Source of the DNA: DASTQL01 sp035761805
GTDB taxonomy: Bacteria; Actinomycetota; Actinomycetes; Jiangellales; Jiangellaceae
Direction of reading: 5' to 3'
Assembly: GCA_035761805.1 (NCBI GenBank)
Contig: DASTQL010000066.1
Location: forward strand, 1-16,027
Length of the DNA: 16,027 nt
Shown here: in pieces, positions 1-12,854 of the stretch
How positions within the stretch are numbered: the stretch's first letter is position 1
Layout of the letters: every line of letters begins with the position of its first letter
Position numbers and translations under genes: made by a program
The notes under the pieces: generated by a model
Databases searched by the model: none
Seen by the model: only the letters and a program-made list of their open reading frames with translations
Told to the model about the DNA's origin: nothing

Positions 1-517
1 TGATCAGCAGCGGTGTCTTCCAGTCGTCGTACTCGCCGGCCTCGAAGGCGGCGATCGCTGCCTCCGGGTCGTCGTAGCGCAGGTCCGACAGCCGTTGCCA
101 CTCGTCCCAGTCCGGGTCGCTCATCGGAGACGTGGCGACGACGAGGTGCAGATCGCGCCCGAGGACGGACTCACCGATGATCTCCACGCTGATCCGGTCG
201 CTCTGCTGGAGCTCGCGCAGCACGGGTGGGATGTCGTGGTAGGGAATGACGCGGATAGCGATCGACGCGTCGTTGGGATTCACGGGGACGTCCTCGATGA
301 CGTCGTTGCGCGGCTGGCCGGGGAGCTTGGCCGACGGGGCCGGCTCCGCGGGTTGCTGTCCCGGTGCGTCCGCCGACCGTCCCCGCTCCTCGGGCCAGCG
401 CCCGAGCGGGACGTCCAGGTCGGGTGGGACTCCCGGTGGTTGGGCTGCCGACAGCGGCGCCAGGGAGAGGACCATGAAGGCCGCGATCAGCGCGGTCAGG
501 AGCCGGTGTAGCCGCAT
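1..517 (-). CDS. Secreted M14-family zinc carboxypeptidase, N-terminal part (cut by window edge)
   Basis: The reading frame is open from an ATG at 517 to the left edge (172 residues visible). The start is supported by a GAGGAG ribosome site 7 bases upstream. Residues 1-25 form a signal peptide: a basic start (MRLHR), a hydrophobic core and a Ser-Ala-Ala end. A Pro-rich linker follows to about residue 75. The segment after it (YHDIPPVLRELQQ, then VEIIGESVLGRDLHLVVATSP) matches the start of M14 metallocarboxypeptidase domains. These usually read 'Y-H-D ... L ... IGxSxxGR-L' just before the zinc-binding HxxE. The visible part ends at DDWKTPLLI, where the His-x-x-Glu zinc motif should follow, so the catalytic residues lie outside the window. 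From the family, the protein would be an exported peptidase that removes C-terminal residues or acts on cell-wall peptides. The family call rests on recalled pattern, not on a visible active site. Confidence 0.72.
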   Translation of the reverse strand, partial: MRLHRLLTALIAAFMVLSLAPLSAAQPPGVPPDLDVPLGRWPEERGRSADAPGQQPAEPAPSAKLPGQPRNDVIEDVPVNPNDASIAIRVIPYHDIPPVLRELQQSDRISVEIIGESVLGRDLHLVVATSPMSDPDWDEWQRLSDLRYDDPEAAIAAFEAGEYDDWKTPLLI

Positions 518-606
518 GTCTCACTCCTCGTGGACGGGTGCTGACTCGGCGTCCCTGGGCATCCTGGTGTCCACGGGCGGGTGGGGACAAGGGTGTGGGC
601 GAAATA

Positions 607-623
607 CCCCGGTACGTGCGGGG
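607..623 (-). terminator. Possible hairpin downstream of pckG
   Basis: CCCCG (607-611) and CGGGG (619-623) form a perfect 5-bp stem with a 7-base loop. It lies 52 bases past the pckG stop, in the 157-base gap before the carboxypeptidase gene. No T-run follows on the minus strand. It could stop pckG transcription, or be a chance stem in GC-rich DNA. Confidence 0.25.
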
Positions 624-674
624 ACCCAGGTGGAAGGGGGGAACCTTTCCTCCGGCAGGGCCCGCCAGGTCGGC

Positions 675-2498
<1,824 letters not shown>

Positions 2499-2843
2499 CG
2501 GCTTCGTCACCCTTTCGCGTCAGTCGCTCCGTCCGCCCGACCCCACCGGTGCTCCGGGACCCGGCAACGGGTGTGCACGACCACGACCCGTACGGGCTGG
2601 CGTGCGGGCCGGATCGCGGGGATGTGGTGCACGTTACGCCGGTCGTCTCACATGATGGGAGGGACTTTGGTCGTGAAGCCGCTCACAAGTCGGGGAAGTC
2701 TTGTCGCCCGCTTGCCGGAACGGCGCAAGGTCTTTCGCGTACGGTCGGGTTGACCGCGCCTTCTCGCGTGGGGTCACGAAGGGCCTCGGGCCGTCGGCCA
2801 GGTGGCGGGGGTTTGTGCCCGGGGGTGGTGGGGGTCGGTCCGG
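2499..2843. other. Gene-free stretch upstream of pckG
   Basis: No convincing coding frame was found in about 345 bases on either strand. It should hold the pckG promoter, since pckG reads leftward from 2498. I could not identify a clear -10/-35 pair or operator. Open frames here are arginine/proline-rich and look like GC-driven shadows. The right half (about 2770-2843) is G-run-rich on the plus strand and adjoins the broken gene at 2844. Confidence 0.5.
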
Positions 2844-3052
2844 TCAGCCGACCGAGGCGAGCTCTTCCTCGGCGCCCGACGGCAGCACCGGACGGTTGCT
2901 CCGGATGACACGGCCAGGCTGTAGCCGTGGCTGCGTGCGCAGCGCACCGTGGCCACGACGTCGTCGGCGTCCGCGGCCTGGACGACCGCGGCGAGGTGCT
3001 GGTCGACGTCGGTGCGGGTGTGGCGGGCGGCGGTGGTCGTGCTGGCGGACAT
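2844..3052 (-). pseudogene. Broken gene fragment, FAD-linked-oxidase-like start with frameshifted tail
   Basis: An ATG at 3052 has a good AGGAG ribosome site 5 bases before it and begins MSASTTTAARHTRTDVDQ. It reads about 49 residues with almost every third codon position G or C, then loses that bias near 2905. The section AADADDVVATVRCARSHGYSLAV resembles the start of FAD-binding (PCMH-type) oxidoreductases, where a similar 'DVV..VR.AR.HG..LAV' precedes the FAD site. From about 2905, good codon bias moves to another frame, giving VIRSNRPVLPSGAEEELASVG and then TGA at 2846-2844. I read this as a remnant with a frameshift or deletion joining two gene pieces. The first frame continues to a stop at 2774, but only with poor, Arg/Pro-rich sequence. 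It could instead be a short real protein of unknown role. The oxidase link is weak; the frame switch is seen directly. Confidence 0.4.
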
Positions 3053-3186
3053 CGGTGCTCCTGTCGTCCCGTTCGTGTCGGTGGTCGGACGACCGTGCTC
3101 CTCGTCACTTGACGCGGGCTTGCATGTGCAGTGGCCTGGAGACGTGTGGCTGTGCCAGCGATTTCGGGCCCGTGTGACCCAGCGGC

Positions 3187-3192
3187 TACACT
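3187..3192 (+). promoter_or_regulatory. Possible -10 element of the tRNA-Arg promoter
   Basis: TACACT ends 23 bases before the mature tRNA 5' end, a suitable place for a -10 box. No good -35 was seen at 16-18 bases upstream, so the call is tentative. Confidence 0.3.
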
Positions 3193-3215
3193 CGCCAGCG
3201 GCCGTCCGCGGCCGG

Positions 3216-3291
3216 GCGCCCGTAGCTCAACGGATAGAGCATCTGACTACGGATCAGAAGGTTAGGGGTTCGAATCCCTTCGGGCGCGCCA
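3216..3291 (+). tRNA. tRNA-Arg (anticodon ACG), CCA encoded
   Basis: A full cloverleaf can be folded. The acceptor stem GCGCCCG pairs with CGGGCGC, and the D stem GCTC pairs with GAGC. The anticodon stem TCTGA/TCAGA encloses the loop CTACGGA, giving anticodon ACG. The T stem AGGGG/CCCTT (one G-T pair) holds the TTCGAAT loop. The body is 73 bases with discriminator G, and a CCA tail is encoded at 3289-3291. ACG (read as ICG after deamination by TadA) decodes CGU/CGC/CGA arginine codons. The gene is intact and sits among decayed sequences; tRNA genes are frequent integration sites for mobile elements. Confidence 0.97.
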
Positions 3292-3297
3292 CCAGAG

Positions 3298-3314
3298 CCG
3301 TGGTACCACCACGG
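3298..3314 (+). terminator. Hairpin just after tRNA-Arg
   Basis: CCGTGGT (3298-3304) and ACCACGG (3308-3314) make a perfect 7-bp stem with a 3-base loop, 6 bases after the encoded CCA. There is no T-run, which is common for actinobacterial terminators. It may end transcription or help 3' processing of the tRNA. Confidence 0.5.
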
Positions 3315-3389
3315 TACGGCGCCTGACCCGGCGGCCTCCAGGAAGCGGCTCGCGGATCTGCACGCCCAGTCCCAGGACGACAGGGGCGG

Positions 3390-3893
3390 TCAGCCGAGCA
3401 GCAGTTTGCGGTGATCGGTCATCGCGCTGAGCTCCGCCTGCATGGCCGCCTCGACGCGATCGCCGAACGCCTCGGGGGTCTCGCCCTCCCCCGGTCGCAT
3501 CGGGTCAAGCACGGAAGTGACCCGTCTTGTCGGGACCAGGAGGTACGGCCGTAGCCCGGCTACGCCCAGCGGCTGGACCGGGGCGAGCACGGCGGTCCGC
3601 AGCTTGCTGGGCAGCGGCACGTGTGTGAGCAGCCCGACACCGCCGGCGTTGAGGCCCCAGGGCAGCGAGACGCTCACCGGCAGGGTGTTCATGCGCAGGG
3701 TCCTGTCCAGCCGCAACGCTCGGGCGAGCCGCCGGCCGTCGACCGAAGACGATCTCGTTGCTGTGGTGAACGCCTTGCCACCGTCGAGCTCGCCGCCGGG
3801 GAAGACGAGAACGTGCTCACCGCGGGCGAACGCGTCCAGCGCCGTGCCTCGCGATGCGGGCCGGGCTCCGAACGCCTCGATCAGCTTTCCGAC
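3390..3893 (-). pseudogene. Truncated, internally deleted lipid acyltransferase (PlsC/DGAT2-like)
   Basis: The C-terminal part is recognisable: LIEAFGARPASRGTALDAFA, HVLVFPGGELDGGKAF, then DGRRLARALRL and LPVSVSLPWGLNAGGVGLL, ending at a TGA (3392-3390). This matches membrane-associated glycerol-phosphate/diacylglycerol-type acyltransferases, which acylate lipids at the inner membrane. Three signs of decay are visible. First, the N-terminal half with the catalytic His-x4-Asp is missing; coding similarity begins only at about 3893. Second, after GGKAF the bases read TTATRSSS in frame, but a shifted frame reads HHSNEIVFGRR, the expected family continuation, so one base appears to have been lost near 3780. 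Third, VFGRR joins straight to DGRRLARAL, where intact members carry roughly 35-40 more residues (the 'GFARLA...VPVVT.G..E' section). The open frame stays uninterrupted upstream to 4100, giving a chimeric 236-residue ORF that is unlikely to be an active enzyme. Confidence 0.7.
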
Positions 3894-4100
3894 CCGTAGC
3901 GTCCACCCTCGGCGAGGCGGTCGCGGACGAGTTGGCGGACGTGGGCCTCGCCATGTTCGAGCGGGCGCTTCTCGCGGTGCAGAACGACCAGGGTGCGAGG
4001 AGGTGGCGGGCGCGGTCATCCATGGGACACCGTCGTGCTGCATCACTGTTGATGACGCGGTCGCGTGAACGCGCACCACGACGTTCGAGGTCACAAGCAT
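3881..4100 (-). pseudogene. Unidentified gene remnant fused in front of the acyltransferase fragment
   Basis: In a frame different from the acyltransferase piece, the minus strand reads TLVVLHREKRPLEHGEAHV and RQLVRDRLAEGGRYGSES. It ends at TGA 3883-3881, with mostly G/C third positions from about 3994 downward. This looks like a real protein C-terminus but I do not recognise it. Above 3994 the bias fades; an ATG at 4100 opens the frame that runs on into the acyltransferase fragment. The plus strand also gives a plausible peptide over the same bases (LGEAVADELADVGLAMFERA), so strand assignment is uncertain. Confidence 0.35.
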
Positions 4101-4283
4101 GATCCCACTGTTCGACAGCGTGCGCAGGCGATCTCCCCGCGGTCAAACTTGGCGTTGGCCTGGATTGCCGGACTGATCGCCTTGCCATCTCGACCATGCG
4201 AGCGCGGGTGCTCCCCGTCGTACGCCGCTCCCCAGGGCGGTCGCGCTGTTCCTCGTCGCCCGTGGACTCCGGTCAATCGGCGG
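4101..4283. other. Non-coding or fully decayed sequence between the acyltransferase remnant and the CapA gene
   Basis: I recognise no gene here. It has somewhat lower GC than the flanks (for example around 4135-4195). The minus strand can be read as AYDGEHPRSHGRDGKAISPA and beyond, to a stop near 4091, without any recognisable family. Together with 3390-4100 it looks like leftover DNA from old insertions or deletions. No terminal repeats or transposase motifs were found. Confidence 0.4.
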
Positions 4284-5255
4284 TCATCCCCGTGGCCAGG
4301 TGACCACGAGCCGCCCGGCCTCGATACCTGCCTCGGTCCCGAGCTCCGCGCAAGCGCTGCGGAAGCGTTGACGTGCCCACGCCGCGTCGCCGGCGTCTGC
4401 GAGCCTCGTACGGCAGAAGTCGAGCGTCAGCGGCAAGGCATCCAGCCGCACGGGTCCGTCGCGGTCGACGTCGAGCAGGAAGAACAGGCCGATGTCGTTG
4501 CGCAGCACGGGGTCCACGGCGTAGTCGTCGATGAAGTCCCCCAGGTCGAAGAGCACCGACCCGCCGACACCCTGGAACACGTGTGCCGAGTGACCGGCGA
4601 CGACTCCCGCCCCGACTTCGCGCAGGGCTTCGGCCGCCCGTCGTACGTAGGGGAGGGGCGCCCGGTTCATGTTCGGGCCCCAGTGCGGCATGACCACCAC
4701 GAGGTCCACCTCGGTGGTCAGGTCTCGGACCGTCCCCGACAGCCAGGCCGGCACACCGTCTCGGCGGAGGTCCGCGTACGCGACGCCCGGCCGGTCGTCC
4801 CCGGCGGCGAAGTCCGCGGGATGGTCGGTGACACCGACCACGCCGATGCGGAGGCCACCGACGTCCAGCACCGCCGGGCGGCGCGCTGACGCCAGGTCGG
4901 GACCGGCGCCGACGACGGCGATCCCCGCCGACCCGAGGAGCTCGAGCGTGTCGAGGAGGGCGACGGCCCCGTAGTCGAGCGCATGGTTGTTCGCGAGGGT
5001 CACGCAACGGACCCCCAGCTCGACGAGGGCGTCGACGGCGCGTGGCGGTGCGCGGAAGAAGAACGGCTTGCGTGGGTCCGGCCACCTCTCCCCGCGTACG
5101 GAGACGGCGCACTCGAGGTTGAGCAGGACGGCGTCAGCCTCGCGAGCGGCCGCTGCCAACTCCGGGGAGAACAGCTCCCAGTCGCGGTCGCGCTCCAGCT
5201 GATCGGCCACGCCGCGACCGAGCATCGTGTCACCCGCCAGTCCGAGTCGCACCAC
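4284..5255 (-). CDS. CapA-family protein (PgsA/CapA-type metallophosphatase-like fold)
   Basis: The 323-residue product belongs to the bacterial capsule/poly-gamma-glutamate protein CapA family, which has a calcineurin-like metallophosphoesterase fold. The ordered motifs are visible: GDTMLGRGV (about residues 8-16), LLNLECAVS (about 45), LANNHALDYG (about 85), VMPHWGPNMN (about 190), AGHSAHVFQGV (about 222) and FDLGDFIDDY. These Asp/Asn/His residues correspond to metal ligands in the fold. No signal peptide or membrane segment is visible, unlike classical membrane-bound CapA, so a cytoplasmic phosphatase-like role is possible. I place the start at GTG 5255 (VVRLGLAGDT), because a GGAGG lies 9 bases upstream. 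The upstream-extended start at 5339 would add a Ser/Trp-rich tail overlapping the CBS gene. The CBS-protein stop lies 28 bases upstream, so the two genes probably form one transcript. Substrate unknown. Confidence 0.9.
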   Translation of the reverse strand: MVRLGLAGDTMLGRGVADQLERDRDWELFSPELAAAAREADAVLLNLECAVSVRGERWPDPRKPFFFRAPPRAVDALVELGVRCVTLANNHALDYGAVALLDTLELLGSAGIAVVGAGPDLASARRPAVLDVGGLRIGVVGVTDHPADFAAGDDRPGVAYADLRRDGVPAWLSGTVRDLTTEVDLVVVMPHWGPNMNRAPLPYVRRAAEALREVGAGVVAGHSAHVFQGVGGSVLFDLGDFIDDYAVDPVLRNDIGLFFLLDVDRDGPVRLDALPLTLDFCRTRLADAGDAAWARQRFRSACAELGTEAGIEAGRLVVTWPRG

Positions 5256-5257
5256 GA

Positions 5258-5269
5258 GGAGGATCCTCC
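5258..5269 (-). promoter_or_regulatory. Ribosome binding site inside a perfect 12-base palindrome
   Basis: GGAGGATCCTCC is self-complementary and its GGAGG half is the ribosome site for the CapA gene (9-base spacing to GTG 5255). A hairpin with no loop cannot form fully, but partial pairing or dimer pairing could mask the site. The palindrome may be accidental. Confidence 0.55.
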
Positions 5270-5283
5270 GCGGTCCTGCTCCG

Positions 5284-5694
5284 TCAGACCAGCACGTCGA
5301 GGACGTCGCGGACGGAGACCATGCCGACGGCCCGACCACCCTCCCGTACGGGGACGTGCCGAACCCCGCCCAGCTCCATGAGCTCGGCCACGGAGCTGAT
5401 GGCGTCGTCGGGCGTGACCCACATGACCGGTTCGGTCATCACGTCCGCCGCCCAGACCTCGTCCGGGTCGGCCCCCTCGGCCAGTGCGCGGACCACATCG
5501 CGCTCGGACAGGATCCCGGGCGCGGAGCCCGCTCGCACGACGAGGACGGCCCCGACACCCGCGCCGGACATCTGCTCAGTGACCTGGCGGAGCGTGCTGT
5601 GCCCGCCGACCTCGACGACGGGGCGGACCATGATCGACCTCACCGGGTCGTCGGGCGAGAACCCCCTACGTGCGCTCGCGGCGTTCTCGGTCAT
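5284..5694 (-). CDS. Two-CBS-domain protein
   Basis: The 136-residue protein is made of two CBS domains and little else. The first spans about residues 17-72 (VRSIMVRPVVEVGGHSTL ... GAVLVVRAGSAPGILSERDV). The second spans about 82-136 (ADVMTEPVMWVTPDDAIS ... GVRHVPVREGGRAVGMVSV, then RDVLDVLV). The repeated 'V..G.(I/V)S.RD(V/L)' ending is typical. CBS pairs bind adenosine ligands such as AMP, ATP or SAM and act as regulatory modules, here as a stand-alone cytoplasmic sensor. The ATG at 5694 is the first in-frame start, with only a weak GGA-rich ribosome site. It is the first gene of a likely two-gene unit with the CapA-family gene. It diverges from the flavodoxin gene across a 196-base gap. 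Confidence 0.92.
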   Translation of the reverse strand: MTENAASARRGFSPDDPVRSIMVRPVVEVGGHSTLRQVTEQMSGAGVGAVLVVRAGSAPGILSERDVVRALAEGADPDEVWAADVMTEPVMWVTPDDAISSVAELMELGGVRHVPVREGGRAVGMVSVRDVLDVLV

Positions 5695-5890
5695 GCCGTC
5701 AATGTCCGTCCGGGCGCGCCGCGTTGCCAGGTGGCGAAGGTCCCGTCCTGTCGCGTCAGGGCACCTGGAAGCCGAGTTCGACCGTCCGGGGCAGCCAGGC
5801 GGCGGGCCCCCGCATCAGGACGCCCCACCGTGGACCCAGCCGGGTCGTCCGGCCCTGGAGGCTCCGCAGACTTGGCCCCAGGATGTCCTC
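5695..5890. promoter_or_regulatory. Divergent promoter region with a 7-base inverted repeat
   Basis: This 196-base gap separates the CBS gene (leftward) from the flavodoxin gene (rightward), so it should hold both promoters. A perfect inverted repeat, CCAGGTG (5727-5733) and CACCTGG (5762-5768), has centres 35 bases apart and could be an operator with half-sites on the same helix face. No convincing -35/-10 pair was found. A long frame read through from the left (5321 onward) is GC-driven and not taken as coding. Confidence 0.35.
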
Positions 5891-6451
5891 ATGGCGCGGG
5901 CACTCCTGCTGTACGGGACCGGTGAGGGTCACACGACCGACATCGCGACCGAGATCGCCGCCACGCTCGCCGAGCACGGCCACGAGGTCGACACCGTGCG
6001 GGCCGACAGCTCGCCCGGGCCCTCGCCGGGGGACTACGACGGCGTGGTCGTCGGTTCGTCGATCCACCTGGGCACGCACGACCGGCACCTCGTCGACTGG
6101 GTCCGCCACCGCCGCGACGATCTCGTCGGGCGCCCGGCCACGTTCTTCACGGTCTGCCTGTCAGCGGTCACCGAGCACGGTGAGGCCGAGCTCGCGCAGG
6201 CGTACGTGGACGGCTTCGTCGAGGAGACCGGCTGGCACCCGGACATCGTCGGCCTCTTCGGCGGGGCCCTGCTCTACACCCGGTACGGCTTCGCCAAACG
6301 GGCGGTCATCAAGGACATCGCCACCCGGCAGGGGCTGCCGACCGACACGACCCGCGACTGGGACCTCACCGACCACGAGGCGGTCCGGCACTTCGCCGAC
6401 GACACGGCCCGGCTGCTGACCGCCGGGCTACCTCCGGCCGGCCCGGGCTGA
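5891..6451 (+). CDS. Flavodoxin-domain protein, HemG-type (menaquinone-dependent protoporphyrinogen oxidase-like)
   Basis: The 186-residue protein opens with the flavodoxin FMN-phosphate loop YGTGEGHT (residues 8-15), replacing the usual T-x-T-G-x-T. It continues through DYDGVVVGSSIHLGTHDRHL (about 50-69), FFTVCLSAV and FGGALLYTRYGFAKRAVI. 'Y.FA.R..I..I....G' followed by 'D.T.D.EAV..FA' near the end is characteristic of the HemG/Flavodoxin_5 group. HemG oxidises protoporphyrinogen IX in haem synthesis using menaquinone. Many actinobacterial members are only inferred to do this, so the exact substrate is unproven. The start is ATG 5891 with AGGA nine bases upstream; a much longer open frame to 5321 lacks coding character. 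It is followed after only 5 bases by the phosphopantetheinyl transferase gene, so the two are probably cotranscribed and translationally coupled. Confidence 0.9.
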   Translation: MARALLLYGTGEGHTTDIATEIAATLAEHGHEVDTVRADSSPGPSPGDYDGVVVGSSIHLGTHDRHLVDWVRHRRDDLVGRPATFFTVCLSAVTEHGEAELAQAYVDGFVEETGWHPDIVGLFGGALLYTRYGFAKRAVIKDIATRQGLPTDTTRDWDLTDHEAVRHFADDTARLLTAGLPPAGPG

Positions 6452-6456
6452 GCGAC

Positions 6457-7245
6457 GTGGCCGGAGCGGTCGGCGCGGAAGGCCCGGCGCCCGCGTGGCT
6501 CGCCTGTGGGGAACCGGACCTGCCGACGTCCGAGCAGTGGCTCGCCCCGCGTGAGGCAGCCCGTGCGGCGGGAATGCGCTTCACCAAGCGTCGTACGGAG
6601 TACCTGCTGCGGCGTCTCGCCGGAAAGCGGGCCGTCGCCGGCGTGACGGGTCTGGCCGACGACGTCACCGGTCTGGCCCGGATCGAGGTCGCCAACCACC
6701 CCGGCGGCGCCCCGTACGCTCTCGTCGACGGGAGGCCTGCCGGTTGCGACGTGTCGCTCACCGACCGCGCCGGGTGGGCCGTGTGCCTGGTCGGCCCGGA
6801 CCTCGGCCGCGTCGGGTGCGACCTGGAGCTGGTCGAGAACCGGTCCGACGGCTTCGTCACCGACTTCCTGACACCGGCCGAGCAGACCTACGTGCGGGAG
6901 CGCTCCGGGGCCGACCGGGAGGTCGCCGTCAACCTGGTCTGGTCCGCAAAGGAGAGCGCCCTCAAGGTGCTGCGCACGGGGCTGCGCCGGGACACCCGGA
7001 CGGTCGAGGTGACGGTGGAGGCACCGAAGACCGGCCGGCCCGAGGGATGCGACGGTTGGGAGCGGCTCCAGCTGTCCACGGCCGGGGGTGACCTGATGGC
7101 CGGGTGGTGGCGGCGCGACGGCCGCTTCCTGCTGACGGTGGCTGCCGCCCAGCACCTGCCCGCTCCCGTACGGCTGCCCGGCTCCGCCGATCTGGCCACC
7201 GCCCGGCCGCTCCACACCTGGCTGGAGCGGCCGCTGGCGCCCTGA
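6457..7245 (+). CDS. 4'-Phosphopantetheinyl transferase (Sfp-type)
   Basis: This enzyme moves the 4'-phosphopantetheine arm from coenzyme A to a carrier-protein residue, turning apo into holo carrier. The two superfamily signatures are present. VGCDLELVENR carries the magnesium ligands Asp122 and Glu124, and WSAKESALK (Trp162, Lys165, Glu166) is the second motif. The 262-residue length and the N-terminal MRFTKRRTEYLLRRLAGK section fit the Sfp/Gsp class that serves secondary-metabolite and PUFA-type synthases. The start is GTG 6457, 5 bases after the flavodoxin stop with no strong ribosome site, which suggests coupling to the upstream gene. The gene converges on the carboxylase/synthase operon (14-base gap), whose ACP is the obvious candidate substrate. 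That link is inferred from position only; a housekeeping-type activator for other synthases is the alternative. Confidence 0.95.
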   Translation: MAGAVGAEGPAPAWLACGEPDLPTSEQWLAPREAARAAGMRFTKRRTEYLLRRLAGKRAVAGVTGLADDVTGLARIEVANHPGGAPYALVDGRPAGCDVSLTDRAGWAVCLVGPDLGRVGCDLELVENRSDGFVTDFLTPAEQTYVRERSGADREVAVNLVWSAKESALKVLRTGLRRDTRTVEVTVEAPKTGRPEGCDGWERLQLSTAGGDLMAGWWRRDGRFLLTVAAAQHLPAPVRLPGSADLATARPLHTWLERPLAP

Positions 7246-7259
7246 CGTACGGGCGCTCG

Positions 7260-7263
<4 letters not shown>
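7242..7263. terminator. Stem-loop at the convergent gene ends
   Basis: CTGACG (7242-7247) and CGTCAG (7258-7263) pair perfectly over 6 bases with a 10-base loop. The two stop codons themselves sit in the arms (TGA 7243-7245 on plus; TGA 7262-7260 on minus), so the stem is partly a by-product of two TGA stops facing each other. It could act in both directions, but there is no T-run. Confidence 0.35.
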
Positions 7264-12839
<5,576 letters not shown>

Positions 12840-12854
12840 GGTCTCGTCGTCCCC

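Noticed and set aside
630..652. Imperfect GGAAGG/CCTTTCC hairpin downstream of pckG
   Set aside because: The arms mismatch and there is no T-run; the 607-623 stem is a better but still weak candidate.
2774..2843. C-terminal 20-odd residues of the 92-codon frame starting at 3052
   Set aside because: After about 2905 this frame loses G/C third-position bias and becomes Arg/Pro-rich; the real coding signal moves to another frame ending at 2844.
4101..4283. Possible insertion-sequence remnant
   Set aside because: No transposase motif, terminal inverted repeats or target duplications were seen; the translated pieces are unrecognised.
5256..5339. Longer CapA start at 5339
   Set aside because: The added residues have no family similarity and overlap the CBS gene, while GTG 5255 has a GGAGG site at proper spacing.
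5711..5720. Second copy of the tRNA 3'-end sequence CGGGCGCGCC as a possible attachment site
   Set aside because: Only 10 GC-rich bases match the tRNA end (3281-3290), the match does not extend to the T-loop, and such words are expected by chance here.
5321..5890. Upstream extension of the flavodoxin frame to 5321
   Set aside because: The extension is Ser/Thr/Arg/Pro-rich, overlaps the CBS gene on the other strand, and lacks flavodoxin similarity. The domain begins right at ATG 5891.
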